Shown in pieces: positions 1 to 7,255 of a stretch of 20,248 nt of DNA (its first letter is position 1; every line of letters begins with the position of its first letter). The DNA comes from Candidatus Omnitrophota bacterium. Lineage in GTDB: Bacteria; Omnitrophota; Koll11; Gygaellales; Profunditerraquicolaceae. The position numbers and the translations under genes are program-made. The notes under the pieces were generated by a model. The model searched no databases and was not told where the DNA came from. It saw nothing but the letters and a program-made list of their open reading frames with translations. The stretch covers positions 1 to 20,248 of the forward strand of contig JAQUNE010000005.1 in the NCBI GenBank assembly GCA_028717765.1. The letters are read 5' to 3'.

Positions 1-922
1 TTATAGTCTGGCTCGAGCCTGCAGTTAACCTGCCATTAAGTGTTCCGGAGATCGTGAGGTTGCCATTGGTTACAAAGAGAGCGCCGTTTCCGGGCAGAGC
101 CGTGTTATGATTTACCCAACCTCGGCCGCTGTTAGTGACATTCATAGTTCCATCATTTAAAAGTACCACTGTTGAATTTCCTGTGAGCGCTAAGCCTCCG
201 CCAGTAGCAGCATTACGCAGTGTCTGCGCCCGATTAGGCATAGGAGTGGGCGCTATTCCAAAATTCATCCCCTGCTGAAAATCCGTAATATCATAAGGCG
301 GATTAGTGGCCTGGCTTAAATTTATGTTATTGCCGTTATTAAAAAACCGAATGTAATTATCAACAGAACTGGCTGCGCTTTCGAAAGTGGGATTACCGAA
401 GATATTGAAATGGCCGTTTGTCTGGGTTGGGCCCCTTAAACGGTCTTGTGACCAGAACCATACGGTTGTGCCGTTAAAGGTCTCCCGGTTAGTAAACCAG
501 AGATAGCGTGCAAAGTTATCTACCTGAACGAAATTGGTCATTGTCCGATTCATCGTTGCAAAAGTTCCGGTAGAAGTTACCCTGTATCTGCGTATACTTC
601 CTGAGCCAGCGACAATCCCTAAATCAGTAATACTAACAGTGTAAGTGCCGCCTCCAACGTTCTGTGCTCCTCCCCAGGGGTCAACGAAGTTTCCAACAGG
701 AGGTATAGGTTGAACCCGGAACCAGGTAATGGCGTGATCAAGCCCGGATTCCGCAAGATAAAATGCTTTAGTACGCCTTCTAAAAATATCCGAGATAATG
801 CTTTGACTGATATTCGTACTTAAAAATGTTCCTAGAAAAATAAGTAAAGCACTGATTACTAGAAAAGTAGTGACTAGCGCGATACCTTTTTTGCTTTTTA
901 ATTTTAAAAAGATTCTGCCCAC
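1..922 (-). CDS. PilX-like minor pilin / pilus assembly protein (partial, runs off left edge)
   Basis: The minus-strand frame is open from a GTG at 920-922 to the window edge, about 307 codons, with no stop seen. The GTG lies two bases after the stop of the upstream pilin gene, and a GAGGA sits about 10 nt before it. The N-terminus has a basic stretch (KLKSKKG), a hydrophobic segment at about residues 14-32 (IALVTTFLVISALLIFLG), then KAFYLAESGLDHAI near residue 50. This pattern of hydrophobic helix plus A-x-Y-x-A-E-x-G is known from PilX-type and DUF4900-type pilus accessory proteins. The rest is rich in Asn, Thr, Gly and Ser, as in an extracellular beta-rich domain. It probably sits in the membrane or in a pilus tip with the two pilins upstream. 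The C-terminus is unknown because the gene is cut. The family call is by pattern only. Confidence 0.7.
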   Translation of the reverse strand, partial: MGRIFLKLKSKKGIALVTTFLVISALLIFLGTFLSTNISQSIISDIFRRRTKAFYLAESGLDHAITWFRVQPIPPVGNFVDPWGGAQNVGGGTYTVSITDLGIVAGSGSIRRYRVTSTGTFATMNRTMTNFVQVDNFARYLWFTNRETFNGTTVWFWSQDRLRGPTQTNGHFNIFGNPTFESAASSVDNYIRFFNNGNNINLSQATNPPYDITDFQQGMNFGIAPTPMPNRAQTLRNAATGGGLALTGNSTVVLLNDGTMNVTNSGRGWVNHNTALPGNGALFVTNGNLTISGTLNGRLTAGSSQTI

Positions 923-924
923 TT

Positions 925-1443
925 TTAATTCCTCATTTCTATTTGTATCCATCCGGTATCTTGGATCTGTCGTCCTAGGCTGGTGGTTCTATTAGCGGTA
1001 ATGTCAATCTGCACAATATTTACCGGAGAAGCAGGCCTGGTAAATAGTAAATTAGTAATATGGTTTGCAAGGATAGTGGTGCCATTTGCATCCGTGCGCG
1101 TGATTTGATTTGCAGCATTTCTGGTATAAGTAATATTTGCTGACCATTCTATGTTTCCATTGGCATCCAAAATTGTCCCGTCTCCGTTATTGTCTTGCGG
1201 TATCCTGAATGTAAAAGTATTACTATTAGAGCTGATTTGTAAGCTAGTTTGCGAGGGGCGCGTTTCCTTAATTTCGCGTTCGATTATCGTAATAGTCTTA
1301 ATGATTTCCTGGCGTAATTCAGTTGATACGTCTGCGGTAAACCAAAGGCTCCTGCCCATATCCATCGCCTGAAATATAGCTAATATCAGAATGATGAATA
1401 TGCAGGAAGAAATAATGAGTTCTATGAGGCTAAAGCCTTTCAT
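925..1443 (-). CDS. Minor pilin / pseudopilin, PilW- or GspJ-like
   Basis: The protein has 172 aa and starts MKGFSLIELI, a short class III (prepilin) leader. Prepilin peptidase would cut after Gly3, leaving Phe as the first mature residue and Glu at mature position 5, followed by a hydrophobic helix to about residue 25. It sits between a PilV/GspI-like gene (3 bp gap upstream) and the PilX-like gene (2 bp downstream), the usual order of a minor-pilin operon. Residues 84-93 (DNNGDGTILD) resemble an Asp/Asn-rich calcium-binding loop. The ATG follows the stop of the upstream gene closely, so translation is probably coupled. Whether it belongs to a type IV pilus or a type II secretion system cannot be told, since no ATPase or secretin gene is in the window. 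Confidence 0.78.
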   Translation of the reverse strand: MKGFSLIELIISSCIFIILILAIFQAMDMGRSLWFTADVSTELRQEIIKTITIIEREIKETRPSQTSLQISSNSNTFTFRIPQDNNGDGTILDANGNIEWSANITYTRNAANQITRTDANGTTILANHITNLLFTRPASPVNIVQIDITANRTTSLGRQIQDTGWIQIEMRN

Positions 1444-1446
1444 CGT

Positions 1447-1914
1447 TTATCTATTTGCGATACGCGTTACTAATTCTACCGGAGAATCAATTATTCCGTT
1501 TCCGTTAGTATCTTCACCGGGATCCAACACTCCGTTTAAGTTCAAGTCTTCTCCGATAACCCTGTTGTCTTGTTGCCGCCAGCAGACACTGATAGTTACT
1601 TGCAGAAGATCCGGATCGGTATTATCTACATATACCACACCTCGGCTTTGTGGTATATCATTTAGAATAAAGTTAAAGCCATTGTAAGTGCCCATGATTT
1701 GCGAAAAAGGAGTGCTACGGATTTCTTCCATCACACCGAGAGCGCCGTTTGTGGCAATATTGATATTCCGGGAGGTGGCACTAAGGACAATAAATGAGAT
1801 GTAGGCCGCGAAAATTGCGCAAAGCGCAAAAGCTAAAATTCCTGCCGCGATAGTAATTTCGATGAGGGTAAATCCTCGCTCTAATCTTTTTTTGTCGGCT
1901 TTTCTAGTATACAT
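1447..1914 (-). CDS. Minor pilin / pseudopilin, PilV- or GspI-like, with calcium-loop-like motifs
   Basis: The protein has 155 aa. The prepilin motif is LERGFTLIEI: cleavage after Gly14, Phe15 as the mature N-terminus, Glu19 at mature position 5, then a hydrophobic helix to about residue 46. It is the first gene of the three-gene minus-strand pilin cluster. Near the C-terminus there are two consecutive Asp/Asn-rich segments, EDLNLNGVLD (122-131) and EDTNGNGIID (134-143), separated by two residues. They look like paired calcium-binding loops of the EF-hand or dockerin kind, and a related motif is found in the next pilin gene. The ATG at 1914 has only weak Shine-Dalgarno-like sequence upstream. 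A possible promoter lies at 1950-1977. Confidence 0.78.
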   Translation of the reverse strand: MYTRKADKKRLERGFTLIEITIAAGILAFALCAIFAAYISFIVLSATSRNINIATNGALGVMEEIRSTPFSQIMGTYNGFNFILNDIPQSRGVVYVDNTDPDLLQVTISVCWRQQDNRVIGEDLNLNGVLDPGEDTNGNGIIDSPVELVTRIANR

Positions 1915-1949
1915 TTTAAAAATAGCTTTCCAAGTAATCCTTTTAAATT

Positions 1950-1977
1950 AGCTTATCACAACTTTGCAGAATTTCAA
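1950..1977 (-). promoter_or_regulatory. Possible promoter for the pilin cluster
   Basis: On the minus strand there is TTGAAA (1977-1972), a 16 bp spacer and TAAGCT (1955-1950), with TGA just before the -10 (extended -10 type). It would start RNA near 1943, giving a leader of about 30 nt before the ATG at 1914. The boxes are only partial matches to consensus, so this is a moderate call. Confidence 0.4.
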
Positions 1978-1998
1978 TAATTACTTTACTAATCTCCA

Positions 1999-2027
1999 TT
2001 GACAGTATAGGTTTAAGATAGTAAAAT
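1999..2027 (+). promoter_or_regulatory. Sigma70-type promoter of pyrE
   Basis: TTGACA at 1999-2004, a 17 bp spacer and TAAAAT at 2022-2027 match the housekeeping promoter consensus at 11 of 12 bases. The expected start point falls at about 2034, on or next to the pyrE ATG at 2035, so the pyrE mRNA would be leaderless. Confidence 0.75.
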
Positions 2028-2034
2028 AAAAAAC

Positions 2035-2595
2035 ATGGATAAAGTAAATTTAGCAGATTTGAAAGAAAAGTTAAGAGCTTTACTTGAGAAAGATGCTTTA
2101 AAAAGAGGGGAGTTCATTCTTTCCTCCGGAAAAAAGAGCAATTATTATCTTGATGGCCGGGTGGCAACACTTACTCCAGAAGGCGCGTATTTAGTAGGTA
2201 AGATTATTTTAGAAATGATCAAAGATAAGGATATTGATGCTGTGGGCGGGCCGACTTTAGGGGCAGATCCGATTGTGGGAGCAGTTGCCGTCTTAGCGCA
2301 TATTCAGCAGGTTCCTATAAAAACTTTTATCGTCAGGAAAGCCACCAAAGAACATGGTACGCAGCGCCAGGTGGAAGGGCCGCAATTAAAAGCAAAAGAG
2401 CGCGTTATCTTGTTGGATGATGTTGCTACTACAGGAAAAGCTTTGGTTGAAGCAAAAGCCGCACTGGATAACCTTCAGGTTTTAGTGGATCGCGCAATCG
2501 TCATTGTTGACAGGCAAGAAGGTGCTGCAGAGAATCTAGAAAAAGTTGGTTTAAAACTGGAAGCAATTTTTAAGAAGGATGAACTCGGTCTTTAA
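2035..2595 (+). CDS. pyrE: Orotate phosphoribosyltransferase
   Basis: The protein has 186 aa, normal for the family. It transfers phosphoribosyl from PRPP to orotate to give OMP, step 5 of pyrimidine synthesis, in the cytoplasm. The PRPP-binding motif VILLDDVATTGKA is at residues 124-136 and the flexible catalytic loop region (RKATKEHG) at 101-108. LSSGKKSNYYLDGR (29-42) is the typical N-terminal orotate/PRPP loop. The ATG has no Shine-Dalgarno sequence; a strong promoter places the RNA start at the ATG itself. Other pyrimidine genes are not in the window. The 3' end overlaps the possible ATG of the next gene by 17 bases. Confidence 0.95.
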   Translation: MDKVNLADLKEKLRALLEKDALKRGEFILSSGKKSNYYLDGRVATLTPEGAYLVGKIILEMIKDKDIDAVGGPTLGADPIVGAVAVLAHIQQVPIKTFIVRKATKEHGTQRQVEGPQLKAKERVILLDDVATTGKALVEAKAALDNLQVLVDRAIVIVDRQEGAAENLEKVGLKLEAIFKKDELGL

Positions 2596-3259
2596 AACTA
2601 AAATGCGAAAAATTATTATACTTGCGATATTTTTTAATCTGTTTTTTTTATTAGGGAACAAGGAAAATCTTTTTTCCCAGTTAATAGAGAATTCAAATAA
2701 CGCGGATTATAGTTATATTGTTTCCGGAGGTGACCTTTCAGATCAGATTGATAATGCTTTTAAAAAAGCTATGCATAATTTTAACGAAGAAAGCGCGAAC
2801 AGGGAAGCGCAGTTTTCCGCGCAACTGAGCGCGCAACTAGAAGGCGCGGTCGAGAATTGGATTGCGCAGGAAAGTAAGGTTCTTGATGCCCAGATGAATC
2901 AGTTGGTTGAACAGAATTGGGAACATCTCTTTAAATATGGGCCGTACATACACTATGATTATTTTTTACGGGCTTATGATTTTTCTATTCACGAATTTGA
3001 TATCATTAAGACCGGCTCAGTGATTGCGCCTTACCGGGGGATGCTGGAATTAAGAGAGGTGCTCTATGTGGAGCGTAATTATGCTAAGTTTAACTCTAAT
3101 CCAAGAAACTACTGTTACTCGGTCAATATTCCGATCAATGTAAGATTTGATTATCGTAACGGTGAGTTTGTTGCAGGAACGGTGGAAAGAATGAAGCAAT
3201 CTATCGAAGAGGATTGGCCGGAAGAAATCTTTGAAAAAGTAAAATTTACCCGTCCATAG
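2579..3259 (+). CDS. Secreted protein of unknown function
   Basis: I do not recognise this protein (226 aa from the first ATG). A second in-frame ATG at 2603 gives MRKIIILAIFFNLFFLLG, a clean signal-peptide start, and lies after the pyrE stop; I see no good Shine-Dalgarno for either. After the signal peptide comes a Gln/Glu/Ala-rich, probably helical stretch with SAQLSAQLEGAVENWIAQE near residues 83-101. An aromatic-rich C-terminal part follows, with FKYGPYIHYDYFLRAYDFSIHEFD around 125-150. The protein lacks a lipobox and later membrane segments, so a periplasmic or exported protein is likely. It sits between pyrE and a flavoprotein, and this context gives no functional hint. Confidence 0.7.
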   Translation: MNSVFKTKMRKIIILAIFFNLFFLLGNKENLFSQLIENSNNADYSYIVSGGDLSDQIDNAFKKAMHNFNEESANREAQFSAQLSAQLEGAVENWIAQESKVLDAQMNQLVEQNWEHLFKYGPYIHYDYFLRAYDFSIHEFDIIKTGSVIAPYRGMLELREVLYVERNYAKFNSNPRNYCYSVNIPINVRFDYRNGEFVAGTVERMKQSIEEDWPEEIFEKVKFTRP

Positions 3260-3276
3260 TTAAGAAAAGCGAGCAA

Positions 3277-4521
3277 GTGCAGAAAAAACAGATTGTAGTA
3301 GTTGGCGCAGGCCCTGCTGGATTAATGGCAGCAATCAGAGCCAGTGAATTGGGTCAAGAAGTTACTCTCATAGAAAAAAACTCCCGCCCCGGCCGTAAAC
3401 TCCTTTTAAGCGGCAAAGGTCGTTGTAATCTGACAAACACAAGCGATCTAGAAACTTTCATTAAAAGATTCTCCGGTAACGGGCAATTTTTAAGAGACGC
3501 CTTTAAAAAATTATTTTGGCCGGATTTGATGCATTTTTTTGAAGAGCGCGGATTAAAGTTGAAAGTAGAAAGGCAATTGCGGGTTTTTCCGGATTCCCAG
3601 CTTTCTTCGGCTGTTTTAGAGGTTTTGCTCCGCCAGCTAGAGAAAAATCAAGTCAAGGCCCTTTATCACCAATCAGTAAAAGATATTCTTGTTAGAGAAG
3701 CTAAAGTGCAAGGGGTCTTATTATCAGATGGTACAAAGATCATTGCAGATAAAGTGATTTTGGCTACCGGTGGAATTTCTTATCAATTCACCGGTTCAAC
3801 CGGTGATGGCTTAAGGATCGCCGGGCAGTTAGGGCATAAGATTATTTTTTTAAGGCCGGGATTAGTCCCCCTAGAAACCAAAGAAGAATATCCTAAAAAA
3901 TTAGAAGGGCTGGCCTTAAAAAATATCCGTCTAAAATTTAGCGAAGGGAAAAAAGAAATTATCTCGGAAATCGGAGAATTAATCTTTACGAAATTTGGAG
4001 TTTCTGGGCCGCTAGTTTTATCTTTGAGCGGACAGATTGTTGATTGGCTGGATGAAAAAAGGCGCGTTTCTTTGGAAATTGATTTAAAGCCCGCTCTTTC
4101 GCCAGAGCAATTGGATACACGGCTTTTAAGGGAATTTAAGCAGAGCCCCAAGAAAGCAATAAAAAATATCCTGAAAAATTTATTACCGCAGAGGCTCATA
4201 GTTCTATTTTTAGATTTGGCAAAAATTAATCCGGAGAAAAGGGCCAGCCAATTTACACAGAAAGAGCGTAAGTCAATTGTTGCGTTGCTCAAGGCCTTTC
4301 ATATGGAGATTGCAAAGTCCTTACCTATCGAAGAGGCAATGGTGACACAGGGGGGGGTTTCTTTAAAAGAGATTAACCCCAGGACCATGGAATCGCGCCT
4401 GATTAAAGGATTATATTTTTCCGGTGAGATGATTGATTTGGATGCTGATACCGGAGGGTTTAATTTACAGGCAGCGTTTTCTACAGGATATTTGGCGGGA
4501 GAAAGTGCAGCGCAAAATTAA
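3277..4521 (+). CDS. NAD(P)/FAD-dependent oxidoreductase, BaiN/HI0933 (YhiN) family
   Basis: The protein has 414 aa and starts at GTG 3277. An N-terminal Rossmann FAD-binding motif VVGAGPAGLMAA (residues 8-19) is followed by the family signature SGKGRCNLTN (45-54). The C-terminal GLYFSGEMIDLDADTGGFN is the second FAD-contact region typical of the family. Members are cytoplasmic flavoproteins; a few reduce bile-acid intermediates, but for most the substrate is not known, so I assign none here. A weak GAG-type ribosome site precedes the GTG. Its stop is one base before the next ATG, suggesting coupled translation with the Maf gene. Confidence 0.9.
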   Translation: MQKKQIVVVGAGPAGLMAAIRASELGQEVTLIEKNSRPGRKLLLSGKGRCNLTNTSDLETFIKRFSGNGQFLRDAFKKLFWPDLMHFFEERGLKLKVERQLRVFPDSQLSSAVLEVLLRQLEKNQVKALYHQSVKDILVREAKVQGVLLSDGTKIIADKVILATGGISYQFTGSTGDGLRIAGQLGHKIIFLRPGLVPLETKEEYPKKLEGLALKNIRLKFSEGKKEIISEIGELIFTKFGVSGPLVLSLSGQIVDWLDEKRRVSLEIDLKPALSPEQLDTRLLREFKQSPKKAIKNILKNLLPQRLIVLFLDLAKINPEKRASQFTQKERKSIVALLKAFHMEIAKSLPIEEAMVTQGGVSLKEINPRTMESRLIKGLYFSGEMIDLDADTGGFNLQAAFSTGYLAGESAAQN

Positions 4522-4522
4522 A

Positions 4523-5890
4523 ATGAAAAAAATATATTTAGCATCGGATTCTCAGGCGAGAAAAAAACTCTTAAAGGTTTTTGGCTTAAAATTTAAGGTA
4601 ATGCCAAGTAGAATCCAGGAGAAAAGAAGTATCCGCGGCTTGTCTTTTGCGCAACTAGCGAAAAGGAACGCCTTAGATAAGGCCAAAGAAGTTTCTTCTC
4701 AGCTAAAGAGCGGCTTGATTATTGCTGCTGATACCTTTGTGGTACAGGATAAGAAGATTTTTGGCAAGCCCAAAGATTTAAAAGACGCGCGACGGATGTT
4801 AAAAACAATTTCCCAAAAACCGCAATGGCTTTATACGGGGCTGGCCATTATTGATAAGGATAAAAAGAAAACTTTGCTTGATTATGAGAAAACCAAGGTT
4901 TATATGGATAAACTTAGCGACGAAGAAATCAGTAAATATTTTAGCAAAGTAAATCCTTTGGATAAGGCGGGTAGTTTTGATATACAGGGCAAAGGCGCTT
5001 TTTTCATCCGGCGCATCGAAGGTTGTTTTTATAATGTCGTAGGTTTACCGGTGCACAAGTTGTACAGGATGTTGAAAAAAAGCGGGATCGGGATGTTAGT
5101 CTATTGTACATTAAGTATTACGTATTGTGTGTTTCTTGCGGGGTGCTCGACAGAATATAATATCGTTACCGGAGAAGAGGAAAGTTATATGTATTCTACG
5201 GATAAAGAAGTGCAGATGGGTACTGCTATCGATAAGCAGGTCGCAGAAGAATATAAAATGGCCGAAGACCCTCTGATGCAGAAACGCGTGGAGGATATTG
5301 GCAAGAAAATTGCCGCGGTATGTGATAGAAAAGATATTAGTTATCATTTTAAGGTATTAGAAGATGAGGAAGTAAATGCCGTTTCTTTGCCCGGCGGTTA
5401 TGTTTATATCTTTAAAGGTTTGATAGAAAAGGTTTCCAGCGATGACGAGCTGGCAGGGGTGATCGGACATGAAGTCGGCCACATCGTCGCAAGGCATAGT
5501 ATTAAAAAACTTCAGGCCCAGCAGTTATATACTGTGTTGATGATAGCCACGGCGGCTTCCACACAGTCAGGCCAGGTGGCTAGCGCAGCTGATTTGGCTT
5601 TTACGCAGATCATGCTCGGGTATTCTCGGGAAGATGAACTTTTGGCTGACCAGCTGGGTACGCGTTACGCAAAATTAGCCGGTTACAATCCGCAGGGAAT
5701 GATCACTTTTTTGACCAAGCTACAAGATCTTAACCGCCGCAGGCCATTGCAGCCGATTAATTATTTTAAAACCCATCCCTATGTGCCTGACCGGGTGCGG
5801 ATAGTGAAACAAGAATTAGGCCAGGGGGTTACTTTTAATGATTATATCAATATTGAACAAGCTCCTCATCATAAAGGGGATTTTCCTTAA
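4523..5890 (+). CDS. Maf nucleotide pyrophosphatase fused in frame to an M48 metalloprotease
   Basis: The open frame encodes 455 aa. Residues 1-190 are a whole Maf/YhdE-family nucleotide pyrophosphatase: LASDSQARKKLL (6-17), catalytic-site AADT (68-71), and KAGSFDIQGKGAFF (148-161) up to VVGLP (172-176). Maf proteins remove modified or non-canonical nucleoside triphosphates in the cytoplasm. With no stop, the frame runs at Met191 into a complete M48 peptidase carrying its own lipobox (LAGC, Cys208), HEVGH (316-320) and third zinc ligand Glu372. The junction lies just after an A7 run at 5075-5081; with six A's, Maf would stop at TAG 5097-5099, overlapping an M48 ATG at 5093. So this could be a true fusion, a slippage site, or an assembly error. 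The start at ATG 4523 fits Maf proteins; an upstream ATG at 4433 lies inside the flavoprotein gene. Confidence 0.75.
   Translation: MKKIYLASDSQARKKLLKVFGLKFKVMPSRIQEKRSIRGLSFAQLAKRNALDKAKEVSSQLKSGLIIAADTFVVQDKKIFGKPKDLKDARRMLKTISQKPQWLYTGLAIIDKDKKKTLLDYEKTKVYMDKLSDEEISKYFSKVNPLDKAGSFDIQGKGAFFIRRIEGCFYNVVGLPVHKLYRMLKKSGIGMLVYCTLSITYCVFLAGCSTEYNIVTGEEESYMYSTDKEVQMGTAIDKQVAEEYKMAEDPLMQKRVEDIGKKIAAVCDRKDISYHFKVLEDEEVNAVSLPGGYVYIFKGLIEKVSSDDELAGVIGHEVGHIVARHSIKKLQAQQLYTVLMIATAASTQSGQVASAADLAFTQIMLGYSREDELLADQLGTRYAKLAGYNPQGMITFLTKLQDLNRRRPLQPINYFKTHPYVPDRVRIVKQELGQGVTFNDYINIEQAPHHKGDFP
5093..5890 (+). CDS. M48 family metalloprotease lipoprotein (alternative internal start of the fused frame)
   Basis: If translated from ATG 5093 the product has 265 aa, a normal length for a periplasmic M48 peptidase of the BepA/LoiP kind. 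The first 18 residues form a short hydrophobic signal ending in the lipobox LAGC, so it would be lipid-anchored at Cys18. SLPGGYVYIFKGLI precedes the zinc motif HEVGHIVARH. The third zinc ligand is Glu in DELLAD, followed by GTRYAKLAGYNPQG, all as in the family. FKTHPYVPDRVRIV near the end is the usual M48 C-terminal signature. A GCGGGATCGGG stretch before the ATG is only a weak ribosome site. The signal peptide and lipobox in mid-frame argue that separate translation happens at least some of the time. Known relatives do quality control of outer-membrane proteins. Confidence 0.7.
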   Translation: MLVYCTLSITYCVFLAGCSTEYNIVTGEEESYMYSTDKEVQMGTAIDKQVAEEYKMAEDPLMQKRVEDIGKKIAAVCDRKDISYHFKVLEDEEVNAVSLPGGYVYIFKGLIEKVSSDDELAGVIGHEVGHIVARHSIKKLQAQQLYTVLMIATAASTQSGQVASAADLAFTQIMLGYSREDELLADQLGTRYAKLAGYNPQGMITFLTKLQDLNRRRPLQPINYFKTHPYVPDRVRIVKQELGQGVTFNDYINIEQAPHHKGDFP

Positions 5891-5891
5891 G

Positions 5892-6965
5892 GTGTCATTC
5901 TTGAGAAGCCTGGTACTTGGGGGAACGTCCCTGTTTTTACTCTTACTTATTGGATGCGTGAAAACGGAGAATAAAATGCCGCAAGAGAAAAATCCTTTTG
6001 GAGTTTTAGAATTCTTGCACTGGAACCATGCCTGGAACAGCTATAAATATGACAGCCCAGAAGATTATGAAAAGACCGTGAAATTGATGCAAGAGGCAGG
6101 TATAGGTTGGGTGCGCATGGATTTTCTCTGGGAAGATATTGAGCCAAAGCAAGGAGAGTTTAATTTTGCCAAATACGATTACATCGTGGATCTGCTGACA
6201 AAAAACAATTTAAAAATTCTTGGGCTTTTGGATTATACCGCTCCTTGGGCTGCGAGCGACGGTAAATGGAATTCCGCTCCGAAAGATAATCAGCTCTTTG
6301 TGGATTACGCGATGAAAGTAATTGAGCGTTACAAAGATAAAGTGAAATATTGGGAAGTCTGGAATGAGCCGGATTCTTCTGTGTATTGGAAGCAACAGGA
6401 TGGTTTAAAAGGGTATTGTGAGCTGTTAAAAGCAACGTATGTGGCGGCAAAAAAACAAGATCCGGATTGCAAGATCTTAAATGGCGGAATAGCCAATGGC
6501 CTGGCAACTCTGCACCATTTGTATGAGAATGGCGCGAAAGATTATTTTGATATTCTCAACCTGCATTTTTTCGAAAATCCGCTTAATCCGCACGCGATAA
6601 AAGCGGTGACTGCTTATCCGAAGTTAGCTTATAAGATAATGTTAAGAAATGGCGATAACGCGAAGAAAATCTGGTTTACGGAAATCGGCTGTCCCGGAGT
6701 GAAAGAGGGAATCAAAACGCGGAATTGGTGGATGGATACGAACCCCAACGAACGCCAGCAAGCAGAGTGGTTGGAAAAAGTTTATAGTGAATTATTGAAA
6801 GATAATAATGTAGAAAAGATCTTTTGGGCGTTTTTCCGTGACTGCAAAGAGCACTGGGAAAACGGAGTGGATTATTTCGGGATCGTACGTTGGGATTTTT
6901 CCAAAAAGCCCGCCTATAAAGCCTATGAAAAGTGTTTTAAGAGCTGGAATAAAAATAATCCTTGA
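5892..6965 (+). CDS. Clan GH-A glycoside hydrolase lipoprotein (GH39/GH5-like)
   Basis: From GTG 5892 the protein has 357 aa; AAAGGGG at about 5873-5879 could be its ribosome site. A signal peptide ends in lipobox LLIGC (Cys22), so the enzyme should be membrane-anchored and outside the cytoplasm. The core is a TIM-barrel glycosidase: GIGWVRMDFLWEDIEP (70-85), YWEVWNEP (153-160) with Glu159 as expected acid/base, and IWFTEIGCPG (260-269) with Glu264 as expected nucleophile. The two carboxylates after strands 4 and 7 define clan GH-A; the WNEP context and overall shape resemble GH39. The substrate cannot be read from the sequence. A longer frame from ATG 5838 overlaps the M48 gene and adds an unlikely N-terminus. 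The stop is followed at once by a new promoter. Confidence 0.82.
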   Translation: MSFLRSLVLGGTSLFLLLLIGCVKTENKMPQEKNPFGVLEFLHWNHAWNSYKYDSPEDYEKTVKLMQEAGIGWVRMDFLWEDIEPKQGEFNFAKYDYIVDLLTKNNLKILGLLDYTAPWAASDGKWNSAPKDNQLFVDYAMKVIERYKDKVKYWEVWNEPDSSVYWKQQDGLKGYCELLKATYVAAKKQDPDCKILNGGIANGLATLHHLYENGAKDYFDILNLHFFENPLNPHAIKAVTAYPKLAYKIMLRNGDNAKKIWFTEIGCPGVKEGIKTRNWWMDTNPNERQQAEWLEKVYSELLKDNNVEKIFWAFFRDCKEHWENGVDYFGIVRWDFSKKPAYKAYEKCFKSWNKNNP

Positions 6966-6978
6966 ACGGTCTAATTCC

Positions 6979-7006
6979 TTGACAATATTTAGTGTAATGC
7001 TAAAAT
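6979..7006 (+). promoter_or_regulatory. Promoter of the tandem Cys-rich peptides
   Basis: TTGACA at 6979-6984, a 16 bp spacer and TAAAAT at 7001-7006, with TG one base before the -10 (extended -10). The expected RNA start near 7013 leaves a leader of about 25 nt that holds GGAAGAGG just before the ATG at 7038. This is one of the strongest promoter matches in the window. Confidence 0.72.
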
Positions 7007-7037
7007 GTCTCTATAAATAATTAAAACGGAAGAGGCG

Positions 7038-7241
7038 ATGAAAGTTAAAAAGCAATGGTTCAAACCAAAATTAATCGTCTTACTAAAAGAAAAGATGCAA
7101 GAGAGGATTTTACAATTTTGTAAAGCTGGAAGTTATAACGGTCCATCGATTGGGCCGATTGCCAATCAGACTTCCTGTTCTCAAACAACCAATATCCCAC
7201 GTTATGTTTGTATTCAATGTGATGCATGTGATTTATCTTAG
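7038..7241 (+). CDS. Short Cys-rich peptide, RiPP-precursor-like (copy 1)
   Basis: The peptide has 67 aa with a good ribosome site (GGAAGAGG, 4 nt spacing). The N-terminal part is basic and helical-looking: KKQWFKPKLIVLL (4-16), then ERILQFCK (22-29). The C-terminal part holds NGP (34-36) and Cys47, Cys58, Cys61 and Cys64 in a small-residue, polar context. There is no signal peptide. The next gene encodes a paralogue with the same layout: 15 of the first 29 residues are identical with no gap. A conserved leader followed by a variable Cys-rich tail is what precursors of ribosomally made, modified peptides look like. No maturation enzyme lies next to it, so that role is inference; a small metal-binding protein is the alternative. 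Confidence 0.7.
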   Translation: MKVKKQWFKPKLIVLLKEKMQERILQFCKAGSYNGPSIGPIANQTSCSQTTNIPRYVCIQCDACDLS

Positions 7242-7255
7242 AGGAGTGAAGTGGC

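Noticed and set aside
3783..4292. Minus-strand frame opposite the flavoprotein gene
   Set aside because: It is a shadow of a clear family gene and has no recognisable features.
4433..4522. Longer Maf start at 4433
   Set aside because: It overlaps the end of the flavoprotein gene. MKKIYLASDS at 4523 is the usual Maf N-terminus.
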